Assembly: GCA_900548265.1 (NCBI GenBank)
Contig: URKG01000035.1
Coordinates: 1 to 10,342, forward strand
Reading direction: 5' to 3'
Length of the DNA: 10,342 nucleotides
Source of the DNA: an uncultured Collinsella sp.
Lineage (GTDB): Bacteria; Actinomycetota; Coriobacteriia; Coriobacteriales; Coriobacteriaceae
Under the pieces are notes generated by a model. The model saw only the letters and a list, made by a program, of their open reading frames with translations, did not search any database and had not been told where the DNA came from. The translations under genes were made by a program, and so were the position numbers. Of this stretch, positions 1-4,657 are shown piece by piece; position 1 is the stretch's first letter; each line of letters starts with the position of its first letter.

Positions 1-1030
1 GCATTCGGCGAGATGCGTTTGCGAAAGTGGTCAATTTTAGATTAGCGCTAACAGCGCCGTCCTCGCGTCCCCCGAGTGCGCGAGGCACCACCAGAACACC
101 GCCTTCACGCGCCTGGCCGACGTCAGCCCCCGGTGGTTGCGCAGGACGGCCCTCAGCTGCGAGTTCACCCCTCCCTCGATCATGTTGTTGGTCGACGGCA
201 GCGGGCCGGCCTTGGCCAGGGCGGGGTCGAGGTAGGTGAACAGCGTCCCCGCCGACACCAGCGACGACAGCGACGAGCGCGCCCGCCTCAGCCTCTCGTG
301 GGTGCAGGCCCTCCTGCCGTCCACCACGGTCCTGTCCTCCAGGAAGTCGGCCCAGAACCCGCACCAGTCGAGGTAGCGCTCGACCCAGAGCTCGGCCTGG
401 TGCAGCGTCTCGATGCCCATGAGGTCGCGCGCGATGAGGTAGAGCTCGCGCCCCGCCTGGAGCTTCGGCCGCGTCGTCGTGTAGCGCTTGACCTGCGAGA
501 AGGCGTGGAAGGTGCACCTCTGGACCCTGGTGCGCGGCCAGGTCTCGCGCACGGCCTTGGCGAACCCGCTCCCGCCGTCGGTGACGACCACCTCGGGCGC
601 CGGGATCGGCGACATGAGGGCCGACCACGCCCCCGAGTTCTCGGACCTGGCCATGTACCAGGAGACCACCCTCTCGCCGCTGCAGCATATGAGCACCACG
701 AGGTCGCGCGCGACCCAGATCCCGTCGACGTAGAGCACGCGGTGCAGCTCGCCGTCGGGGACGGGCATGGGCCAGACCTCCCAGAACTCGGCCGTCCTGC
801 GCCTGAAGGACCGTCCGCCGCCCGGCATCGCCGCCTGGGAGTCCTTGGAGAGGAGCCACCCGAGGAACTCGTCCAGCCTCGTCGCCGTGTCGTCGTACCT
901 TACCGTCGTCGACGCGCCGCAGGCCGTGCACCTCCACCGCTGGGACCCCGATGAGGTCCTGCCGTTGCGTTTGGTCCGACCGCCGCAGTAGGGGCAATAA
1001 ACGGCCTTCATGGGCACCTCTTCCGAAAGG
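1..1030 (-). mobile_element. IS1249-type (IS256 family) insertion sequence, ends unresolved
   Basis: The element is recognised only through its transposase. I compared the 36 bases left of the transposase stop codon with the bases right of its start and found no convincing terminal inverted repeat or target duplication. The true ends therefore cannot be placed; the left end may lie outside the window and the right end could reach into the repeat region after base 1030. The transposase frame is open and all catalytic residues are present, so the element may still be active. The given limits are approximate. Confidence 0.4.
37..1011 (-). CDS. IS256-family transposase, IS1249 type
   Basis: This is a DDE transposase that cuts and joins the ends of its insertion sequence. 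Numbering from the ATG at 1011 (324 residues), the N-terminus is a zinc ribbon (CPYC at 6-9, CTAC at 28-31). The catalytic triad is probably D96 (YVDGIWV), D145 (VVTDGGSGF) and E279 (NNMIEGG). The RCTFH motif (C166, H169) and the C-terminal block with LRNHRGL and AVFWW are hallmarks of the IS1249 group. A GTG two codons upstream (1017) is in frame, but the ribosome site GAGG lies five bases from the ATG and almost touches the GTG, so the ATG is preferred. The gene reads away from everything else in the window. No frameshift or stop is visible, so I regard it as intact. The family assignment is firm; the exact IS name is unknown. Confidence 0.88.
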   Translation of the reverse strand: MKAVYCPYCGGRTKRNGRTSSGSQRWRCTACGASTTVRYDDTATRLDEFLGWLLSKDSQAAMPGGGRSFRRRTAEFWEVWPMPVPDGELHRVLYVDGIWVARDLVVLICCSGERVVSWYMARSENSGAWSALMSPIPAPEVVVTDGGSGFAKAVRETWPRTRVQRCTFHAFSQVKRYTTTRPKLQAGRELYLIARDLMGIETLHQAELWVERYLDWCGFWADFLEDRTVVDGRRACTHERLRRARSSLSSLVSAGTLFTYLDPALAKAGPLPSTNNMIEGGVNSQLRAVLRNHRGLTSARRVKAVFWWCLAHSGDARTALLALI

Positions 1031-1033
1031 GTA

Positions 1034-1189
1034 TTTAACGGTTCCGGAAAAGGTTATCTACCTGCGGGAACGATCGGCAACCGGACACACATTCTGTCCG
1101 AGCGGTTAAAAGCGGGCACGGAATTTAAACGGCTGAAAAAGGGGCATCGACCTGCGCCGATGCCCCCAACGTGGACACACATTTTGTCC
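1034..1189. repeat. Two diverged copies of a ~66-bp unit, 90 bp apart
   Basis: Bases 1034-1099 and 1124-1189 align without gaps at an offset of exactly 90. The best conserved part is GGACACACATTYTGTCC (1083-1099 and 1173-1189, 16 of 17 identical), itself a dyad with arms GGACA and TGTCC. The core ACCTGCG (1061-1067 and 1151-1157) and the start TTTAA are also shared, while the rest has diverged. The unit lies directly upstream of the transposase start. It may be a local duplication, a regulator or transposase binding site, or part of a dispersed genomic repeat; the sequence alone does not decide. Confidence 0.6.
1136..1166 (-). terminator. Rho-independent terminator reading leftward
   Basis: GGGGCATCG (1141-1149) and CGATGCCCC (1158-1166) form a perfect 9-bp stem with an 8-base loop. 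Read on the minus strand the stem is followed by five T residues (complement of 1136-1140). It would stop transcripts arriving from the right before they enter the transposase gene. No minus-strand gene is seen to its right, so it may shield the insertion sequence from outside transcription or be a relic. It sits inside the right-hand copy of the 90-bp-offset repeat. Confidence 0.6.
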
Positions 1190-1203
1190 TATAAGCCGCT
1201 AAG

Positions 1204-1461
1204 TGTTACAGATCGAGATGTTTCGGCAGGACGGTCTTCGTTTGTCTAAATCTGTAACACGAGGGACGGATTTTGCCGAGTTGTTGTTATAGATTGAGAT
1301 TTTCTAGCAGGCGGGTTTGGTTTGTCTCGATCTGTAACAGGTAGGGGTCAAAAGTGGGTCTAGCTGTTACAGATTGAGATTGTTGAGGTTGGGTCGAGGG
1401 GAATATCTCGATCTGTAACAGTAAGACCCGGTTTTGCCGCGTAACTGTTACAGATTGAGAC
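1204..1461. repeat. Array of seven 16-bp repeats in alternating orientation
   Basis: The consensus TGTTACAGATYGAGAY occurs forward at 1204-1219, 1285-1300, 1365-1380 and 1446-1461, and as its reverse complement RTCTCGATCTGTAACA at 1244-1259 (as GTCTAAATCTGTAACA), 1324-1339 and 1405-1420. The gaps are 24, 25, 23, 25, 24 and 25 bases, giving a full period of 80-81 bp. Every neighbouring pair is an inverted repeat, so as RNA or single-stranded DNA the array could fold into a row of 16-bp stems in either of two registers. Nothing in it looks coding. It is unlike CRISPR, because the orientation alternates and the spacers resemble one another. It could be a cluster of regulator binding sites, a REP/BIME-like element or a recombination target. 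Confidence 0.85.
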
Positions 1462-1525
1462 AAGCCGACGGGCCGCCCCGCCCATCCCCATCCACCTGCC
1501 GCTACCTGCCGTCCGCCGATTTCCG

Positions 1526-1555
1526 TTGCGCTGTTGTATTCCCATGCCATATCCT
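1526..1555 (+). promoter_or_regulatory. Weak candidate promoter for the flavoenzyme gene
   Basis: TTGCGC (1526-1531) and TATCCT (1550-1555) are separated by 18 bases and lie about 50 bases before the start of the flavoenzyme gene. Each matches the sigma-70 consensus only in part. The rest of the stretch 1462-1607 is C-rich and holds nothing else I recognise. Confidence 0.2.
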
Positions 1556-1607
1556 CTAGACAACTACGCGGCACCATCGCCGCCGCGCCTACAAGAGAGG
1601 AATGTCC

Positions 1608-3638
1608 ATGACCGCACCTGCATCCAAGCTGCTCCAGCCCATTACGGTTGGCCCCCTTGAGCTCAAGAACCGCATTATGTTCCCGCCGCTTACCACCGGC
1701 TACGAGGAGCGCGACGGCTCCATTGGCGAGCGCAGCCTGGCTTTTTACGAGCGCCTGGCCCGTGGCGGTGTGAGCTACATCGTCATCGGCGACGTCGCTC
1801 CCGTTATGACCGCAAGCCCCACGCCCAAGCTGGCGACCGACGCCCAGATTCCCACGTTTAAGGCCCTGGCCGACGTCGTCCACAAGCACGGCGCCAAGGT
1901 CGCGCTGCAGCTGTTCCACCCTGAGTACGATGTGCCCGGTGTCGGCCGCATGGTCATGGGTTCCATGGCCGCCGCCAAGGCCGCGCAGGAGGCCAAGGCC
2001 GCCGGCGACGAGGAGACCTTTGCCGCCAAGATGGCCGAGTCCAACGAGATCCGCAACCAGGCCTACGCCAAGCTGCATCACGACATGCAGCACTTTGTGA
2101 ACGAGGCGAGCGTAGAGCAGCTCACCCAGATCAAGGAGGCCATCGCTGCCTCGGCCGCTCGCGCGCAGCAGGCCGGCATCGATGCCATCGAGGTCCACGG
2201 CGACCGCTTGGTGGGTTCGCTGTGCTCGGCCATCCTCAACCAGCGCACCGACGAGTACGGTGGCTCGTTCGAGAACCGCGTCCGCTACGCGCTGGAGGTT
2301 GTCGCTGCCATTAAGGAAGCCGCGCCGCAGCTGATGGTGGAGTACAAGCTCCCCGTGATCATGGAGAACCCCGACGGCACGCCGCGCGGCAAGGGCGGCC
2401 TGCGGCCCGACGAGGCCTGCGAGTTCGCCAAGCTGCTCGAGGGCGCGGGCATCGATATGATCCAGGTCGCACAGGCCAACCACACCGGCAACATGGGCGA
2501 CACCATTCCGCCCATGGGCGCCATGCCCTACAACTGGACGCTGCCCGTGGCCGAGCGCGTCAAGGCCCTGGTCTCCGTGCCGGTGGCAACCGTCGGCCGT
2601 GTTGTCTCGGTCGAGGCCGGCGAGAAGATTCTGGAAGACGGCGCCGCCGACATCATCGCCTATGGCCGCTCGCTCATGTGCGACCCCGACATTGCGCTGA
2701 AGGCCGCCACGGGCGAACCCATCCGCGAGTGCCTCAACTGCAACAAAGGTTGCGTCGACGCGATTCAAAACCGCAAGTACATCTCGTGCGTGCTTAATGC
2801 CGAGAACGGTGACGAGGCGACCATCGCCATCAAGCCGGGCGAGGGCGACAAGAAGATCGCCGTGGTGGGCGGCGGTATTGCCGGCCTGGAGGCCGCACGC
2901 GTGGCGGCCAAGCGCGGCTACGATGTGACCGTTTACGAGGCGAGCGACCATCTGGGCGGCCAGATTGTGCTGGCGGCCGCGCCCCCGCGCAAGGACGAGA
3001 TCATGCGCTCGGTCGAGTACTACGAGAAGATTCTGCCCGGCCTGGGCGTGAAGGTTGAGCTCAACCATGCCGCTACCGTTGAGGACCTCAACGCCGCCGA
3101 CGCTGCGATTGTTGCTGTGGGCGCACACGACGTGGTCATTCCCGTTCCGGGCGCCGACTCGGAGAAGGTCGTCTCGAGCTGGGACGTGCTGGCCGGCAAG
3201 GCGGAGCTTACGGGCCGCGTCGCTGTCATTGGCGGCGGCCTGGTGGGCACCGAGACTGCCGAGTACCTGCTGCAGCACGGCTGCGAGGTGGCGATCGTGG
3301 AGATGCTCGACAAGATTGCCGCGGGCGAGTCCGAGACCATTCTGCCGCTGATTATGAGCGACTTTGCAGAGCACAACGTGGAGCAGCACGTGAAGACCCG
3401 CCTGACCGCCATTACCGACGAGGGCGTGGAGGCCATTCGCACCACCGAGGACGGCGCCGAGGAGCCGGTGAAGATCGCCTGCGATTACGTGGTGATGGCC
3501 GTGGGCTCCAAGGCCAACGCGTTTGACCTGGACGGCGTGACGGTGCCCGTGACCTGCGTGGGCGACTGCTCGGGCGAGCGTACTGCCGACATTGCGAGCG
3601 CCATTCGCACGGCGTATCACGCGGCCAACGAGCTGTAG
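1608..3638 (+). CDS. OYE-family NADH:flavin oxidoreductase with 4Fe-4S and FAD domains
   Basis: This protein has the 2,4-dienoyl-CoA reductase/BaiCD-BaiH architecture, in which NAD(P)H electrons pass through FAD and an Fe-S cluster to FMN and then to the C=C bond of an unsaturated substrate. In 676 residues it shows an Old Yellow Enzyme barrel (about 1-365, with NQRTDEYGGSFENR at 211-224), four cluster cysteines C375, C378, C382 and C394, an FAD dinucleotide motif GGGIAGLEA (421-429) and a second nucleotide motif GGGLVGTETAEYL (542-554). The ATG at 1602 is only one base from the ribosome site GAGAGG; the ATG at 1608, seven bases away, is the better start. Two oddities are visible. An Ala-rich segment (about 117-165) replaces the usual barrel sequence, and the GY tyrosine used as proton donor by E. 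coli FadH is not seen after EVHGD. No signal peptide is present, so it is probably cytoplasmic. The substrate is unknown; bile acids, enoates or aromatic acrylates are all possible. Confidence 0.85.
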   Translation: MTAPASKLLQPITVGPLELKNRIMFPPLTTGYEERDGSIGERSLAFYERLARGGVSYIVIGDVAPVMTASPTPKLATDAQIPTFKALADVVHKHGAKVALQLFHPEYDVPGVGRMVMGSMAAAKAAQEAKAAGDEETFAAKMAESNEIRNQAYAKLHHDMQHFVNEASVEQLTQIKEAIAASAARAQQAGIDAIEVHGDRLVGSLCSAILNQRTDEYGGSFENRVRYALEVVAAIKEAAPQLMVEYKLPVIMENPDGTPRGKGGLRPDEACEFAKLLEGAGIDMIQVAQANHTGNMGDTIPPMGAMPYNWTLPVAERVKALVSVPVATVGRVVSVEAGEKILEDGAADIIAYGRSLMCDPDIALKAATGEPIRECLNCNKGCVDAIQNRKYISCVLNAENGDEATIAIKPGEGDKKIAVVGGGIAGLEAARVAAKRGYDVTVYEASDHLGGQIVLAAAPPRKDEIMRSVEYYEKILPGLGVKVELNHAATVEDLNAADAAIVAVGAHDVVIPVPGADSEKVVSSWDVLAGKAELTGRVAVIGGGLVGTETAEYLLQHGCEVAIVEMLDKIAAGESETILPLIMSDFAEHNVEQHVKTRLTAITDEGVEAIRTTEDGAEEPVKIACDYVVMAVGSKANAFDLDGVTVPVTCVGDCSGERTADIASAIRTAYHAANEL

Positions 3639-3668
3639 TTGAACATCGCGGCCAGGCGGGGCGGCAGC

Positions 3669-3754
3669 ACGGACCTGCCTCGCCCGACTGCGTCCCATCG
3701 GGTGTCAACCGGGGCGGGGTCTGCAAGCGCAGCAGGTCCCGTCCTTTTTGTTTT
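3669..3754 (+). terminator. Long-stem rho-independent terminator after the flavoenzyme gene
   Basis: ACGGACCTGC (3669-3678) pairs with GCAGGTCCCGT (3732-3742) with one bulged base. Inside it, CTCGCCC can pair with GGGCGGG around 3679-3718. The stem is followed by five T, a G and four T (3745-3754). It starts about 30 bases after the stop codon and probably makes the flavoenzyme a single-gene transcript. Confidence 0.65.
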
Positions 3755-4076
3755 GCTCGGGTGGATGGCAATGCGCGGTAATCATGAGGAGTGAGGCGTC
3801 ACTGCCCTGCAGGCCGCTCAAAATTATTGGGGGAGGGGTTAATAATTATTCCCTCTAGACCAAAGGACATAAAGAGATGTCAATTTTGTTGGCAAACGAA
3901 TGACGATTAGCTGCGAGCTAGCTACCAGCGTAAATAATCGATAAAGAAATGTCGTAAATAGGTGTCAAATGCCCAGATAACGCCGCGTCTATTTTAATTA
4001 ACTACTTTGAGCAAACAGCAAAATGCTACTATCTAGCGTGCACGTAAGAAAGCAGATTAACGGTTAAGGCTAAGAA
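3755..4076. other. AT-richer intergenic region with small dyads
   Basis: This is a 320-base gap without a convincing gene, richer in A and T than its surroundings. It contains a perfect 10-bp palindrome AATAATTATT (3841-3850) flanked by GAGGG (3833-3837) and CCCTC (3851-3855). It also holds a nested dyad CGATTAGCTG (3904-3913) with CAGC (3926-3929) and TAATCG (3935-3940). Between them is a possible 8-codon mini-ORF (3877-3903, MSILLANE) preceded by AAAGGA. Near 4031 TGCTACTAT could be an extended -10 box for the downstream helix-turn-helix gene, but no good -35 is seen. No tRNA or known RNA was recognised. Confidence 0.5.
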
Positions 4077-4481
4077 GTGGCAGGTATGTCGGAAGCAACT
4101 AGGACTCGCACGCATGCGCCCGAGGTTAGGCAGCGCGCCGTCGAGATCCTCCAAGAGGGGGTCGGTCACCGCGCCCTCGCCGCAAAGCTTGGCATTCCCC
4201 AGGCCACGGCTCGTCAGTGGGCCCGCGCATATGCCGTGGGCGGCGCCGACGCCGTGCTCAACGCGGGCGCTCGCCATCACACCTATTCGTACGACGTCAA
4301 GCTCGCCGTGGTAAAGGATCGCCTGGAAAACGGCCTGACGGTTCGCGAAGCCATGATTAAGCACAAGATTCCCAGCGAGTCTTCGGTCAAGGCCTGGTGT
4401 CGCCAGTATCGCGATGGCGGCGCCGACGCGCTTATCGATAAGCCGCGCGGTCGCAAGCCGCGCGTTAAACAGGCAGAGTAG
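4077..4481 (+). CDS. Small double helix-turn-helix protein, IS3 OrfA-like
   Basis: This protein of 134 residues is made of two consecutive helix-turn-helix units (about 12-58 and 70-118). Each ends in a W-x(3)-Y type turn with GGADA (WARAYAVGGADAVL, WCRQYRDGGADALI), followed by a basic tail KPRGRKPRVK. This arrangement is known from the OrfA DNA-binding subunit of IS3/IS150-type transposases. No OrfB integrase follows: the gene ends in its own terminator and the Ech operon comes next. It may therefore be a domesticated DNA-binding protein or a transposon relic. The GTG start at 4077 has AAGG seven bases upstream; the ATG at 4086 is an alternative with a poorer ribosome site. Whether it regulates the hydrogenase operon beside it is not shown by the sequence. 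Confidence 0.7.
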   Translation: MAGMSEATRTRTHAPEVRQRAVEILQEGVGHRALAAKLGIPQATARQWARAYAVGGADAVLNAGARHHTYSYDVKLAVVKDRLENGLTVREAMIKHKIPSESSVKAWCRQYRDGGADALIDKPRGRKPRVKQAE

Positions 4482-4489
4482 CAAGAGGG

Positions 4490-4512
4490 TGCGCCCACAG
4501 GGGCGCATTTTT
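4490..4512 (+). terminator. Rho-independent terminator after the helix-turn-helix gene
   Basis: TGCGCCC (4490-4496) and GGGCGCA (4501-4507) form a perfect 7-bp stem with the tetraloop ACAG, followed by TTTTT (4508-4512). It lies eight bases after the stop codon and separates this gene's transcript from the hydrogenase operon. Confidence 0.85.
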
Positions 4513-4573
4513 CTTGCCGCCCCACTGCTCCAAAGCGGACGTGCCCTTGCCCCGTACGCCTAAAACTCCCCAG

Positions 4574-4650
4574 TTGACCGAAAACCTGCCGCCGCTACTC
4601 CTCAATTGAGCTATAACGTTAAACAATTGCAGCATTTTTGCATGGGGGAG
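4574..4650 (+). promoter_or_regulatory. Probable promoter region and ribosome site of the Ech operon
   Basis: The operon must start in the gap 4513-4657 because a terminator precedes it. TATAAC (4612-4617) is a good -10 candidate, but no -35 box lies 16-18 bases before it. TTGACC (4574-4579) is too far away, which would suit an activator-dependent promoter. Two CAATTG palindromes (4603-4608 and 4624-4629) flank the -10. GGGGGAG (4644-4650), seven bases before the ATG, is the ribosome site. The promoter call is tentative; the ribosome site is clear. Confidence 0.35.
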
Positions 4651-4657
4651 TGATGGT

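Noticed and set aside
1..60. Terminal inverted repeat of the insertion sequence at the left edge
   Set aside because: No segment of 1-60 matches the reverse complement of the DNA right of the transposase at a level above chance.
1204..1461. CRISPR array
   Set aside because: Repeats are only 16 bp and alternate in orientation, spacers are 23-25 bp and related to one another, and no cas gene is present.
1204..1461. Integron attC sites
   Set aside because: The arms contain GTTACAG and CTGTAAC, which break the GTTRRRY/RYYYAAC core rule; no integrase or gene cassettes are present.
1287..3698. 803-codon open frame on the minus strand opposite the flavoenzyme gene
   Set aside because: It is a codon-position shadow in GC-rich DNA: composition is His/Gly/Leu/Ala-rich with no recognisable domain, it runs through the terminator and repeat array, and the opposite strand has a fully motif-supported enzyme.
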